Made by a program: the position numbers and the translations under genes
Part shown: positions 44,279-53,748 of the stretch, in pieces
Layout of the letters: every line of letters begins with the position of its first letter
Numbering within the stretch: position 1 is the stretch's first letter
Notes under the pieces: generated by a model
The model's database searches: none
The model's input: only the letters and a program-made list of their open reading frames with translations
Told to the model about the DNA's origin: nothing
Assembly: GCA_025980475.1 (NCBI GenBank)
Contig: JAICXL010000004.1
Location: forward strand, 20,355 to 84,354
Origin: Nocardioidaceae bacterium
GTDB lineage: Bacteria; Actinomycetota; Actinomycetes; Propionibacteriales; Nocardioidaceae
Length of the DNA stretch: 64,000 bases
Direction of reading: 5' to 3'

Positions 44279-45354
44279 CACGAGCCGGCGACCCACTCGG
44301 CGTAGAAGACGCCCAGGCCGGCCGCCACGAAGAAGCCGGTGATCAGCCAGAATCGGATCACCACGGTGATCTCCTCCCATCCGAGCATCTCGAAGTGGTG
44401 GTGCAGCGGTGCCATCCGGAAGAGGCGCCTGCCCTTGGTCGCCTTGAAGAAGCCCACCTGCAGGATCACCGACAGCGTCTGGATCACGAAGAGCCCGCCG
44501 AGCAGGGCGAGCAGCAGCTCGGTGCGGGTGAGCACCGCCATGCCCGCGAGCGCGCCTCCCAGGGCGAGCGATCCGGTGTCCCCCATGAAGATCCGGGCGG
44601 GCGACGCGTTCCACCACAGGAAGCCGAAGCAGGCACCGGTGATTGCGGCCGCCACCACGGCGAGGTCGAGCGGGTCCCGCACGGCGTAGCACGTGGAGGC
44701 GCTGACGTGGGCCCGCTCGCACCACTGGTTGTTCTGCCAGATGTTGACCAGGGTGTAGGCACCGAACACCAGCCCGCAGGCACCGGTCGCCAGCCCGTCG
44801 AGCCCGTCGGTGAGGTTGACCGCGTTGCTCGCCCCGGTGATCAGCACCAGGATGAACAGCACCAGCGCGAACGTCGGCAGCTGCCAGCCACCGATGTCGC
44901 GGATGAAGGAGATCGCGTGGCCCGCGGGGGTGAGCCCCTGGCTGTCGTGGAACCATGGCGCCAGGGCGAGCGCGCCGAAGACGACAGCCACGACCGTCTG
45001 TCCCACGAGCTTGGCCTTGCTGCGCAGCCCCAGGCTGCGCTGCTTGTAGATCTTGATGAAGTCGTCGAGGAAACCCACGGTGCCCATGCCGACGAGCAGG
45101 AAGAGCAGCAGCAGCGACGACGCGCTCGGCGACCGGTCGGTGAGCAGCTTGGCGAGGAAGTAGCTGACCACCGTCGACAGGACGATGACCAGGCCGCCCA
45201 TGGTCGGGGTGCCACGCTTCGTGTGGTGCGTGGTCGGTCCGTCGTCGCGGATCAGCTGGCCGTAGCCGTGCGCCGCGAGGAAGCGGATGGCGTAGCGGGT
45301 GCCGACCAGGGTCAGGAAGAGGGAGAGACCGCCGGCGAGCAGGATCGCCTTCAC
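44278..45354 (-). CDS. mraY: Phospho-N-acetylmuramoyl-pentapeptide-transferase
   Basis: [16 protein letters not shown]...[17 protein letters not shown]...[17 protein letters not shown]...[24 protein letters not shown]...[13 protein letters not shown]. Confidence 0.98.
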   Translation of the reverse strand: MKAILLAGGLSLFLTLVGTRYAIRFLAAHGYGQLIRDDGPTTHHTKRGTPTMGGLVIVLSTVVSYFLAKLLTDRSPSASSLLLLFLLVGMGTVGFLDDFIKIYKQRSLGLRSKAKLVGQTVVAVVFGALALAPWFHDSQGLTPAGHAISFIRDIGGWQLPTFALVLFILVLITGASNAVNLTDGLDGLATGACGLVFGAYTLVNIWQNNQWCERAHVSASTCYAVRDPLDLAVVAAAITGACFGFLWWNASPARIFMGDTGSLALGGALAGMAVLTRTELLLALLGGLFVIQTLSVILQVGFFKATKGRRLFRMAPLHHHFEMLGWEEITVVIRFWLITGFFVAAGLGVFYAEWVAGS

Positions 45355-46787
45355 GTGCCGGCCTCCTTCCGGTCCGGGTCGTCCCCGTGGGGATGGTCGC
45401 TGAGCAGCTCGTCGGCGACCCGCTCGAGCCGCGCGCCGCGCGAGGCCTTGACCAGCACCACGTCAGAGCCGGAGACATTGTGTCGCAACCAGGCCGTGGC
45501 CTCGGCGACGGTGCCGAGCCACTGCGCCTGCCCGGGCGTGTCGCCGGCCCCCTCCCCGAAGCCGGCGTGCAGGGCCCGGGCCCCCTCACCGACGGACACC
45601 ACGACGTCGATGCCCAGTCGGCGCGCCGTCCTGCCGACCTCCGCGTGCTCGGCGGGACCGTCGCTGCCGAGCTCCAGCATGTCGCCCAGGACTGCGACGG
45701 TGCGGCGTCCGCTGCGGTCGCCCATGGCCGCGAGGGTCTCGAGCGCCGCCCGCATCGAGTCCGGGTTGGCGTTGTAGGCGTCGTTGACGAGCACCAGCCC
45801 GTCGGCGCGCTCGTGGAGCTCCATCCGCATCGGGGAGAGGCCGGTCACGGCGCGCAGGCTGGCGGCGATGTCATGCAGTGGCAGGCCGGCGGCCAGGGCG
45901 GCGGCCGCTGCGGCCGCCGCGTTGGCTGCCTGGTGGCGTCCGAGGAGCTGGAGGGCCACGCGCTCGGAGTCGCCGTCGTGCTGCAGCACGAAGGTCGGAC
46001 GGCCGAGGTCGTCGACCACCTCGTCGAGCAGGCGGACGTCGGCGCCCGGGGAGCGCCCGAAGAACGAGGCGGCGGCGTCGGTGCGCCCGGTCATCGCGGT
46101 GACGAGCGGGTCGTCGAGGTTGAGCACCGCCGTGCCCCCGGCCGGCAGCGCCTCCACCAGCTCACCCTTGGCGAGGGCGATGTTCTCGCGGGAGCCGAAC
46201 TCACCGAGGTGGGCCTTGCCGACGTTGAGCACCAGCGCGATGTCGGGGCGGGCGATCCGGCACAGGTCGCGCAGGTGGCCGACGCCGCGGGCTCCCATCT
46301 CCAGGACCAGGAAACGGGTCTCGGAGGTGGCGCGCAGCACCGTGAGCGGCAGGCCGAGCTCGTTGTTGAACGATCCCCGGGTCGCCACGGTCGGGGCCCG
46401 GTCGGCGAGCACGCGCGCGAGCAGGTCCTTGGTGCTGGTCTTGCCCTGCGAGCCGGTGACGGCCAGGACCTGCAGGTCGGCGCCCTTCCGCAGTCGGGCC
46501 AGCGTCGTGCGGGCCAGCTCCTGCAGGGCCGCCCGGGTGTCGTCGACGACGACCGTCGGCCGGCCGGTGGACCGCGAGCCCAGGACGGCCGCCGCTCCGC
46601 CGTCGACGACCGCCGTGGCGTAGTCGTGGCCGTCGACGTGCTCCCCGACGAATGCCACGAACAGTCCGTCGGGCTCGGGCTGGCGGCTGTCGAGGAAGGC
46701 CGGTCCGGTGACCCGCAGCTGCGGGTCACCGTCGACCACGCGACCACCGGTGGCCTCGGCTATCTGGGCGAGGCTCAGCGGGACCAT
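45351..46787 (-). CDS. murF: UDP-N-acetylmuramoyl-tripeptide--D-alanyl-D-alanine ligase
   Basis: [57 protein letters not shown]...[18 protein letters not shown]...[21 protein letters not shown]. Confidence 0.97.
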   Translation of the reverse strand: MVPLSLAQIAEATGGRVVDGDPQLRVTGPAFLDSRQPEPDGLFVAFVGEHVDGHDYATAVVDGGAAAVLGSRSTGRPTVVVDDTRAALQELARTTLARLRKGADLQVLAVTGSQGKTSTKDLLARVLADRAPTVATRGSFNNELGLPLTVLRATSETRFLVLEMGARGVGHLRDLCRIARPDIALVLNVGKAHLGEFGSRENIALAKGELVEALPAGGTAVLNLDDPLVTAMTGRTDAAASFFGRSPGADVRLLDEVVDDLGRPTFVLQHDGDSERVALQLLGRHQAANAAAAAAAALAAGLPLHDIAASLRAVTGLSPMRMELHERADGLVLVNDAYNANPDSMRAALETLAAMGDRSGRRTVAVLGDMLELGSDGPAEHAEVGRTARRLGIDVVVSVGEGARALHAGFGEGAGDTPGQAQWLGTVAEATAWLRHNVSGSDVVLVKASRGARLERVADELLSDHPHGDDPDRKEAGT

Positions 46788-48334
46788 CGCGCCCCCCGCG
46801 CGGCCCGCACCTCGTCGCGGTCGTCGAAGGGATGGACGACGTCGCGGACCTCCTGGCCGGTCTCGTGGCCCTTGCCGGCCACCAGGACGGTGTCACCGGC
46901 GCGGGCCAGCGCGATCGCGTGCTGGATCGCCTGCCGTCGCGGCCCCACTTCGAGCACCTCGGCGCGCCGTTCCGCGACGCTCCTGGCGCCGGCGAGGATG
47001 GCCGCCCGGATCGCTGCCGGGTCCTCGCTGCGCGGGTTGTCGTCGGTGACCACGAGCACGTCGGCGAGGCGGGCGCCGATCGCACCCATCTCCGGGCGCT
47101 TGCCGGTGTCCCGGTCGCCGCCGGCACCGATGACCAGGATCAGGCGTCCTCGGGTGAGCGGCCGCAGGGCCTGGACCGCGGCGACCACCGCGTCGGGCTT
47201 GTGGGCATAGTCGACGACGGCCAGGAAGTCCTGCCCCGCGTCGATCCGCTCGAGGCGGCCGGGGACGCCGCCGCTGCGCGCCATGCCGCCGGCGACCGTC
47301 GACGCGTCCAGCCCGGCCTCGGCTGCGAGGGCGATCGCGCACAGGGCGTTGGCCACGTTGAAGGTGCCGGTGAGCGGGACGCGGGCGTCGATCCGGGCAC
47401 CGTCGGGGTCCACGACGGTGAAGGTGGAGCCCTCCGGGTGCAGGTCGACGTCGACCGCTCGCCAGTCCGCGTCCGCACCCGAAGGGGAGAAGGTGCGCAT
47501 CGGCACGCCCGCGACGTCGAGCAGCCGGCGGCCGTGCTCGTCGTCGACGTTGGTCAGGCCGCGACGGCTCCGACCGGGGGTGAACAAGGACGCCTTGGCG
47601 TTGAAGTAGTCCTCCAGGTCCGCGTGGAAGTCGAGGTGGTCCCGGCCGAGGTTGACGAACGCAGCCGCGTCGAAGACGACGCCGTCGACGCGTCCCATCA
47701 CCAGAGCGTGGCTGGACACCTCCATCGCACAGGCAGCCACCTGCTGCTCGCGCATCAGGGCGAAGAGGGCGTGCAGGTCGGGCGCCTCCGGGGTGGTCAG
47801 CGACGTCTGCAGCTCCGTGCCGGCGACGCGGGTGCCGACTGTGCCGATGACGGCTGCCCGGACACCGGCCTGCTCCAGCCCTGCCTCGAGCAGCCGGGTG
47901 GTGGTGGTCTTGCCCTGCGTGCCGGTGACCGCCAACAGGGTCAGCGACTCGGCCGGGTTGCCGTAGACCCGGGCGGCGAGGTCTCCGAGCAGCTGCCGGG
48001 GCCGGTCGACGACCAGCACCGGCAGGTGCAGGCCGGCGCAGACGTCGGCGCAGAGGTCGGCGCCAGCCGGGTCGGTGAGCACGGCGACGGCCCCCGACTC
48101 GGCGGCAGCGGCGGCGTACGACGCCCCGTGGGCGCGCGATCCGGGGAGGGCGGCGTACAGGTCCCCCGGGACGATCCTCGAGGAGCTCAGCGTGAGCCCG
48201 GTGACCACGACCCCGGCGACATCACCCCGCACGTCGAGGAGCTGCCCGCCCGGGCGCGCGCCCAACCACGCAGCGAGGTCGGCGAGGTCGGTCCTGACCG
48301 GGTCGACCGGGCGGGTCAGGGTCACGTCGGCCAC
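46775..48334 (-). CDS. murE: UDP-N-acetylmuramoyl-L-alanyl-D-glutamate--diaminopimelate ligase (MurE family)
   Basis: [22 protein letters not shown]...[27 protein letters not shown]...[17 protein letters not shown]...[17 protein letters not shown]. Confidence 0.97.
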   Translation of the reverse strand: MADVTLTRPVDPVRTDLADLAAWLGARPGGQLLDVRGDVAGVVVTGLTLSSSRIVPGDLYAALPGSRAHGASYAAAAAESGAVAVLTDPAGADLCADVCAGLHLPVLVVDRPRQLLGDLAARVYGNPAESLTLLAVTGTQGKTTTTRLLEAGLEQAGVRAAVIGTVGTRVAGTELQTSLTTPEAPDLHALFALMREQQVAACAMEVSSHALVMGRVDGVVFDAAAFVNLGRDHLDFHADLEDYFNAKASLFTPGRSRRGLTNVDDEHGRRLLDVAGVPMRTFSPSGADADWRAVDVDLHPEGSTFTVVDPDGARIDARVPLTGTFNVANALCAIALAAEAGLDASTVAGGMARSGGVPGRLERIDAGQDFLAVVDYAHKPDAVVAAVQALRPLTRGRLILVIGAGGDRDTGKRPEMGAIGARLADVLVVTDDNPRSEDPAAIRAAILAGARSVAERRAEVLEVGPRRQAIQHAIALARAGDTVLVAGKGHETGQEVRDVVHPFDDRDEVRAARGARWSR

Positions 48335-48374
48335 GGCGCGAATCTACCGGGGGGCTGTGGCCACGGACCTGGGC

Positions 48375-50144
48375 TCACCAGTTGACCGGGAGGTGGGCAG
48401 GCCTGGTGCCCGTGGGCGGCACGGCGTACTTCTGCAGCAGGTAGTCGAGGATCTGGCGGAAGACCGGGCCGGCCGTGGCGCCACCGCCGGCACCGCCCAC
48501 CCGGGGGTGCTTGATGACGACGTAGACGGTGAAGCGCGGGTTGTCGGCGGGTGCGAACCCGGCGAAGGAGACGTCGTAGCCGCCTCCGGCGTAGCAGTTG
48601 CAGGCCCCGCCGACCTCCTGCGCGGTTCCGGTCTTGCCCGCAACCCGGTAGCCGGCGATGCCGGCGGCAGGCGCGGTGCCCTTGCCCTGGGTGACCACCA
48701 TCTCCATCATCCGGGCTTCCTTCGCGGCGGTCGCCCTGCTCACCACCCGGTGGCGGGTGGTGACGTCGGTGCCGACCACCTGTCCATCGGCGGTGGTGGC
48801 CCGACCCTCGACGATGCTGGGGCTGACGTACTCACCCTTGTTGGCGAGTGTGTTGACTGCCGCAGCCATCTGGAGCGCGTTGACCGAGACGCCCTGGCCG
48901 AAGGCGATGTTGGCCTTGCGGATCGGGGTCCACTGCCCGGGAGGGGACAGGATGCCGGGCGACTCACCGGGAACGCCGACGTCGGTGCGCTGGCCGAGGC
49001 CGAAGGCGTGGAGGTAGCCGGCGAGCTTGTGCGCGCCGATCGCCCGGGCGGCGAGCACGGTGCCGATGTTGGACGACAACGCGATCACGCCCGCGAGAGT
49101 CAGGTGGATGCGCCCGTGGGGCCAGTAGTCGTGGATGGTGCGGTCCTGGATCCGCAGCTCGCCGGGCACGGTGATCCGCGTGCGCGGCCCGACCAGCCCC
49201 TCGTTGATCAACGCCGAGGTGGTGAGCACCTTCTCCACCGAGCCCGGCTCGTAGACGTTGCTGAGCGCGCGACTGCCCCAGTCGCCCTCGGGGGCGTTGC
49301 TGCCGTGGTTGGCGTCGAAGGTGGGGTAGTCGGCGAGGGCGAGCACCTCTCCGGTGCGCGAGTCGAGGGCGATGGCGGCGCCGGAGTCGGCCCGGGCGTT
49401 GTGCACGGCCGTGCGCAGAACGCGTTGGGCATACCACTGCACGTCGCGGTCGATGGTGAGCCGGACGTCCTTGCCGTTGACCGGGGCGACCTCGGAGTTC
49501 TCCCCGAGCGGGATCTTGTTGCCGTCGCCGACCTCGTAGGTCTCGCTGCCGTCCTTGCCGGCCAACTCGTTCTGGAAGGTCTGCTCGAGACCGGCCGCCG
49601 GCTGCCCCTCGGCGTTCAGGAAGCCGAGGAGGTTGGCGGCGACGTCCTTGTCCGGGTAGACCCGCAGCGGGTCGCGCCGGGTGGCCAGGCCCTCGTAACC
49701 GCGAGCGGTGAGGCTGTCGACCACCGAGGTGGCGAGTGTGGACGGGACGCGGCGAGCGATGTACTGGAACCGGGTGTTGGGCATGGTCAACCGGTCGAGC
49801 ACGTCGAAGTAGTCCAGGTGCAGGCGTCGCGCCAGGACCTTCGCGATCGCCTCGGCATGGGCCTTCGTGCGCGTCGGGTCCGCGACGACCATCTCGCCCG
49901 CCACCGACTCCGCGAGCGGCTGGCCGTTGCGGTCCAGGATCTCACCGCGCGCCGCCGGCAGGACCGCGCGCACGAGCCCCATGGACGCAGCCTTCGCGGC
50001 ATAGGCCTGCGGGTCGAGACCCTGGAGCTCGAAGAGGCGCACCCCGAAGACGGAGAGGACCATCGTGATCACGACGAGCGCGGCGCGCAGCCGGACCGTG
50101 GAGGCGCCGCGCAGGGAGCGGCGCTCGCGGCGTTGGTAGGTCAA
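48375..50144 (-). CDS. ftsI: Peptidoglycan transpeptidase FtsI / PBP3 family (class B PBP)
   Basis: [44 protein letters not shown]...EPGSVEKVLTTSALI (SxxK), SSN, RVAGKTGTAQE (KTG). Confidence 0.96.
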   Translation of the reverse strand: MTYQRRERRSLRGASTVRLRAALVVITMVLSVFGVRLFELQGLDPQAYAAKAASMGLVRAVLPAARGEILDRNGQPLAESVAGEMVVADPTRTKAHAEAIAKVLARRLHLDYFDVLDRLTMPNTRFQYIARRVPSTLATSVVDSLTARGYEGLATRRDPLRVYPDKDVAANLLGFLNAEGQPAAGLEQTFQNELAGKDGSETYEVGDGNKIPLGENSEVAPVNGKDVRLTIDRDVQWYAQRVLRTAVHNARADSGAAIALDSRTGEVLALADYPTFDANHGSNAPEGDWGSRALSNVYEPGSVEKVLTTSALINEGLVGPRTRITVPGELRIQDRTIHDYWPHGRIHLTLAGVIALSSNIGTVLAARAIGAHKLAGYLHAFGLGQRTDVGVPGESPGILSPPGQWTPIRKANIAFGQGVSVNALQMAAAVNTLANKGEYVSPSIVEGRATTADGQVVGTDVTTRHRVVSRATAAKEARMMEMVVTQGKGTAPAAGIAGYRVAGKTGTAQEVGGACNCYAGGGYDVSFAGFAPADNPRFTVYVVIKHPRVGGAGGGATAGPVFRQILDYLLQKYAVPPTGTRPAHLPVNW

Positions 50145-50746
50145 TGCGTGGCTCCGAGTCCGGCGGTGCGGGTGGTGCTCCCCTTCCTACCTGTCGCCGG
50201 GCCCGAGTTGGTGGAGGCAGCGCCGGTGTTGCCCGGGTTCACCGAGCCGGCGGTCGGTGCCGGCACCCGGACGACGCGCGGCGGCGGGTTCAGGGCCGGC
50301 GGCTTGCTCACCGGGAAGGGTTGGATCCGTACGGCGTCCGCGGGCGTGGCGACGACGGGGTCACCGACCACCTTGCCGTCGGAGAGCCGGATGAAGGCCG
50401 GCTCGGGAGGCGCCACCATGCCGAGCTTCCTGGCCCGCTGGGCGAGCACCTGCGGGTCCCGGAGGTGCGCCAGCTGCATGCTGAGGCTCTGCTCCTGCGC
50501 GGTGAGGGCGTCGGCCCGGTTCTGCAGCGAGGTGGCCGTGAAGGAGACCTGCTGCATGTGGGTGTTGAACATCAGCAGGCCCACGACCCCGGCCGCGAGC
50601 AGCGCGATCACCAGCACGGCGAAGGGCGCCCGGGGCGCCCGGGCGGTCCCTCGTGGGACGACGGTGAGACGGGCCCGCTCGACCGCCTCCCAGGCAGCCC
50701 GAGGGACGCGGACGCGGGCCTGGCTGGTACTGAGGGTGGTGCTCAC
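50141..50746 (-). CDS. FtsL-like bitopic membrane protein with Pro/Ala-rich C-terminus
   Basis: [21 protein letters not shown]...[72 protein letters not shown]; position between rsmH and ftsI. Confidence 0.85.
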   Translation of the reverse strand: MSTTLSTSQARVRVPRAAWEAVERARLTVVPRGTARAPRAPFAVLVIALLAAGVVGLLMFNTHMQQVSFTATSLQNRADALTAQEQSLSMQLAHLRDPQVLAQRARKLGMVAPPEPAFIRLSDGKVVGDPVVATPADAVRIQPFPVSKPPALNPPPRVVRVPAPTAGSVNPGNTGAASTNSGPATGRKGSTTRTAGLGATH

Positions 50747-51711
50747 GCTGCGACTCCTGGGTTGTCGGGACGGACTCGTTCGAGCGCACGCAGCCGGACC
50801 GAGGTTGCGCGCGGGTTCAGGGCGACCTCGCCGGCACCGGCCTTCTCGGCACCGCGGGTGAGCAGGCGGCACGGCGGCTCGCGGTCCGCCGGCACGACGG
50901 GGAGGTCCTCCGGGACCGTGGAGCGGGTGTGGGCCACGAAGGCGTGCTTGACGAGCCGGTCCTCGAGGGAGTGGTAGCTCATCACCACCACGCGACCGCC
51001 GACGCCGATTGCCGCGATAGCGGCCGGCAGCGCGCGTCGCAGGGCACCCAGCTCGTCGTTGACCTCGATCCGCAGCGCCTGGAAGGTGCGCTTGGCGGGG
51101 TGTCCCCCGGACCGTCGGGCCGGTGCGGGGATCACCTCCCGGAGCAGCTCGACAAGTCGGGCGGAGCGGGTGAACGGCTCCCGCTCGCGTTCCCGCACGA
51201 TGGCACGGGCGATCTGTCGAGCGAACCGCTCCTCGCCGTAGTCGCGCAGCACCCTGGCCAGCTCTGCGGCGTCGTAGGTGTTGAGCACCTCGGCCGCGGT
51301 GCGGCCCTCGCCGCCGTCCATCCGCATGTCGAGTGGGGCGTCCTCGGCGTAGGCGAAGCCGCGCTCGCGGACGTCGAGCTGCATTGAGGAGACGCCGAGG
51401 TCGAAGAGGATGCCGTCGATCGAGGGGATGCCCAGATCGGCGAGCACGTCGGGCAGCTCGTCGTAGACCGCGTGGACCAGCGTGAGGCGAGCGCCGTACG
51501 CCGACAGCCGCTGCCCTGCCAGCGCCAGCGCGTCAGGGTCGCGGTCGACACCGATCACGCGTGTCTCCGGGCACCGGTCGAGGATCGCCTCGGCATGGCC
51601 GCCGAGACCCAGGGTCGCATCGACGAGCACCGACCCGGCCTGCTGCAGCGGCGGTGCCAGCAGCGCGACGACCCGGTCGAGGAGGACCGGGACGTGGGCA
51701 GGGGCGGCCAT
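50743..51711 (-). CDS. rsmH: 16S rRNA (cytosine1402-N4)-methyltransferase
   Basis: [44 protein letters not shown]...[33 protein letters not shown]...[15 protein letters not shown]...[17 protein letters not shown]. Confidence 0.97.
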   Translation of the reverse strand: MAAPAHVPVLLDRVVALLAPPLQQAGSVLVDATLGLGGHAEAILDRCPETRVIGVDRDPDALALAGQRLSAYGARLTLVHAVYDELPDVLADLGIPSIDGILFDLGVSSMQLDVRERGFAYAEDAPLDMRMDGGEGRTAAEVLNTYDAAELARVLRDYGEERFARQIARAIVREREREPFTRSARLVELLREVIPAPARRSGGHPAKRTFQALRIEVNDELGALRRALPAAIAAIGVGGRVVVMSYHSLEDRLVKHAFVAHTRSTVPEDLPVVPADREPPCRLLTRGAEKAGAGEVALNPRATSVRLRALERVRPDNPGVAA

Positions 51712-51719
51712 GGCGGGGT

Positions 51720-51857
51720 CTAGGCGCCGATTCGCGGCAGGAGCAGCAGCGCGGCCGCGAGGAGGCACGAGCTCGCGGCACTGAAGGCCATCACGGCGAG
51801 GCCGTCGCGGACCTCGTGCCGGACCCGCTTTGCGGGCGGATGCGTGGTTGTGCTCAT
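51720..51857 (-). CDS. 45-aa single-pass membrane protein, unknown function
   Basis: [47 protein letters not shown]-like GAGGGG upstream; stop 8 bp before the rsmH start. Confidence 0.7.
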   Translation of the reverse strand: MSTTTHPPAKRVRHEVRDGLAVMAFSAASSCLLAAALLLLPRIGA

Positions 51858-51951
51858 CGGTTCGACCCCTCGGGACTCGTTGCTGCGCATGCCGTCGCCT
51901 GCTGGTGATCGCGGGACCAGGTTCCCGCCCGCTCGCTCCGGGAAGCGGCCT

Positions 51952-51977
51952 TCTGGCACCGGGGAAGTTGTGCCAGA
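51952..51977 (-). ncRNA. mraW RNA motif (cis-regulatory hairpin upstream of rsmH/mraW)
   Basis: Minus strand TCTGGCAC-AACTTCCCCG-GTGCCAGA: perfect 8-bp stem whose loop contains CUUCCCC, the conserved loop of the actinobacterial mraW RNA motif; located between mraZ and rsmH. Confidence 0.85.
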
Positions 51978-52068
51978 CTGCTGGAGGAGCGGACGCGAGC
52001 CTCGTCCTGCGAGCACTGTTCTGTTTTGCCAGTTCGGTGGTGCCAGTTCGGGTCGTGCCGGCCTGCCC

Positions 52069-52497
52069 TCAGAAGCCCGGGAAGATCTCTTCCTGGACAT
52101 CCGAGAACGCGGCTTCCTGGTCAGCCGTGTAGCGCTGCCACGCCTGGGGCTCCCAGATCTCGATGCGGTCGTAGATGCCGATCACCACGCAGTCCCGCTT
52201 TAGTGACGCGTACTCCCGCAGCTCGGGGGTGATGGTGATCCGGCCCTGCTTGTCGGGGACCTGCTCGGAGGCGAGCGCGAACAACATCCGGCCGTAGGCC
52301 CGGAGCCGGGCATCGGTCTGCGAGGCGTTCTTGAACTTCTCGGTGAACACCGCGAACTCGGCGCTCGTCCGGACGTCGATGGAGCGGTCCTGACCTCTCG
52401 TGATCACCAGGCCCTCCGTCATGTCGTCGCGGAACTTCGCCGGGAGGAAGAGCCGCCCCTTGTCGTCGAGCTTCGGGGTGTAGGTGCCGGAGAACAT
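52069..52497 (-). CDS. mraZ: Transcriptional regulator / cell division protein MraZ
   Basis: MFSGTYTPKLDDKGRLFLPAKFRDDMTEGLVITRGQDRSIDVRTSAEF...LFALASEQVPDKQGRITITPELREYASLKRDCVVIGIYDRIEIWEPQAW. Confidence 0.98.
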   Translation of the reverse strand: MFSGTYTPKLDDKGRLFLPAKFRDDMTEGLVITRGQDRSIDVRTSAEFAVFTEKFKNASQTDARLRAYGRMLFALASEQVPDKQGRITITPELREYASLKRDCVVIGIYDRIEIWEPQAWQRYTADQEAAFSDVQEEIFPGF

Positions 52498-52534
52498 GTG
52501 CCACCTCTCCGATCTGACCCGTCCCGGCCTCTTC

Positions 52535-52576
52535 CTCCACTATCCCCCACTCTACTCCACTTCACCCCACGGTCAA
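52535..52576 (-). promoter_or_regulatory. MraZ operator (four direct repeats GTGG[G/A]G, 10-bp period) overlapping a sigma70-like promoter
   Basis: Plus strand CTCCAC 52535, CCCCAC 52545, CTCCAC 52555, CCCCAC 52565; minus-strand TTGACC (52571-52576), 16-bp spacer, TAGAGT (52549-52554). Confidence 0.88.
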
Positions 52577-52745
52577 CCATTTCGGCACCATTTCCCACCC
52601 CGGTAGCCCCTTGTTGCGCCCCCTCGAGACCGATTACGGTCCAGCGACGATTGGCTGCAGCCACGCGGCGGGCGAGACTGGATGCGCTTGACTAGTGCCC
52701 GAGCCCGAGGCGCGGGCGGGATGGTGGTGTGATGTGGGGGACGTG

Positions 52746-53744
52746 ATGGCTCGGGAGACCGCTCCCGGCACGGGCCCGGACATCGGCACGGTGCAGGCCG
52801 TCGTCGAGCGCATCCGCACCGGGATCGAGACGGTGATCCAGGGCAAGCCGGAAGTCGGCCGCACCGCCCTGGTCGTCCTGCTGGCCGGCGGGCACCTGCT
52901 GATCGAGGACGTGCCCGGCGTTGGCAAGACGATGCTCAGCAAGGCGCTGGCGCGGTCCATCGACTGCTCGGTGCGACGCATCCAGTTCACCCCGGACCTG
53001 CTGCCCTCCGACGTCACCGGCGTCTCGGTCTTCAACCCCGACACCCGCGACTTCGAGTTCCGCCCCGGCGGCGTCTTCGCGAACATCGTCGTCGGTGACG
53101 AGATCAACCGCGCCTCTCCCAAGACGCAGTCCGCGATGCTCGAGTGCATGGAGGAGCGCCAGGTGACGGTGGACGGCACCACCTACCACCTCGAGGCTCC
53201 CTTCATGGTGATCGCGACCCAGAACCCGATCGAGATGGAGGGCACCTACGCCCTGCCGGAGGCGCAGCGGGACCGTTTCATGGCGAGGGTCTCGATGGGC
53301 TACCCCATCGAGGCCGCAGAGATCGCGATGCTCTCAGCCCGGGCGACGGTCAGCCCGCTGGAGGAGCTGCGCGCGGTCACCGATGCCGCCGAGGTCCGTT
53401 CGCTGATCGCAGCCGTCGGCCACGTGCACGTCTCCGAGGCTGTGCAGCGCTATGCCGTCGCGCTCACCACGGCGACGCGGCGCTCCCAGGAGCTGCGGTT
53501 GGGCGCCTCTCCCCGCGCCACGCTTCACCTGGTCGGCGCCGGCCGGGCCCATGCGGCCATGCGGGGTCGCGACTACGTGCTGCCCGACGACCTGCGCGAG
53601 CTCGCGCCGGCGGTGTTGTCGCACCGACTGCTTCCCACCGTGGAGACCGCGATGGCCGGGCGCAGCGTGGGTGAGATCCTCGGCGCGATCCTGAGCGCGG
53701 TGCCGGTGCCCGACGGCAGCGGCTCCCCTGCAGTCGGGCGATGA
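52746..53744 (+). CDS. MoxR-family AAA ATPase
   Basis: LLAGGHLLIEDVPGVGKTMLSKALARSIDCSVRRIQFTPDLLPSDVTGVSVFNP...GDEINRASPKTQSAMLECMEERQVTVDG...ATQNPIEMEGTYALPEAQRDRFMAR. Confidence 0.96.
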   Translation: MARETAPGTGPDIGTVQAVVERIRTGIETVIQGKPEVGRTALVVLLAGGHLLIEDVPGVGKTMLSKALARSIDCSVRRIQFTPDLLPSDVTGVSVFNPDTRDFEFRPGGVFANIVVGDEINRASPKTQSAMLECMEERQVTVDGTTYHLEAPFMVIATQNPIEMEGTYALPEAQRDRFMARVSMGYPIEAAEIAMLSARATVSPLEELRAVTDAAEVRSLIAAVGHVHVSEAVQRYAVALTTATRRSQELRLGASPRATLHLVGAGRAHAAMRGRDYVLPDDLRELAPAVLSHRLLPTVETAMAGRSVGEILGAILSAVPVPDGSGSPAVGR

Positions 53745-53748
53745 CCCG

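Noticed and set aside
51720-52100. 126-aa upstream-extended version of the 45-aa ORF
   Set aside because: The extension would translate through the mraW hairpin and overlap the mraZ stop; the SD and composition favour the start at 51857.
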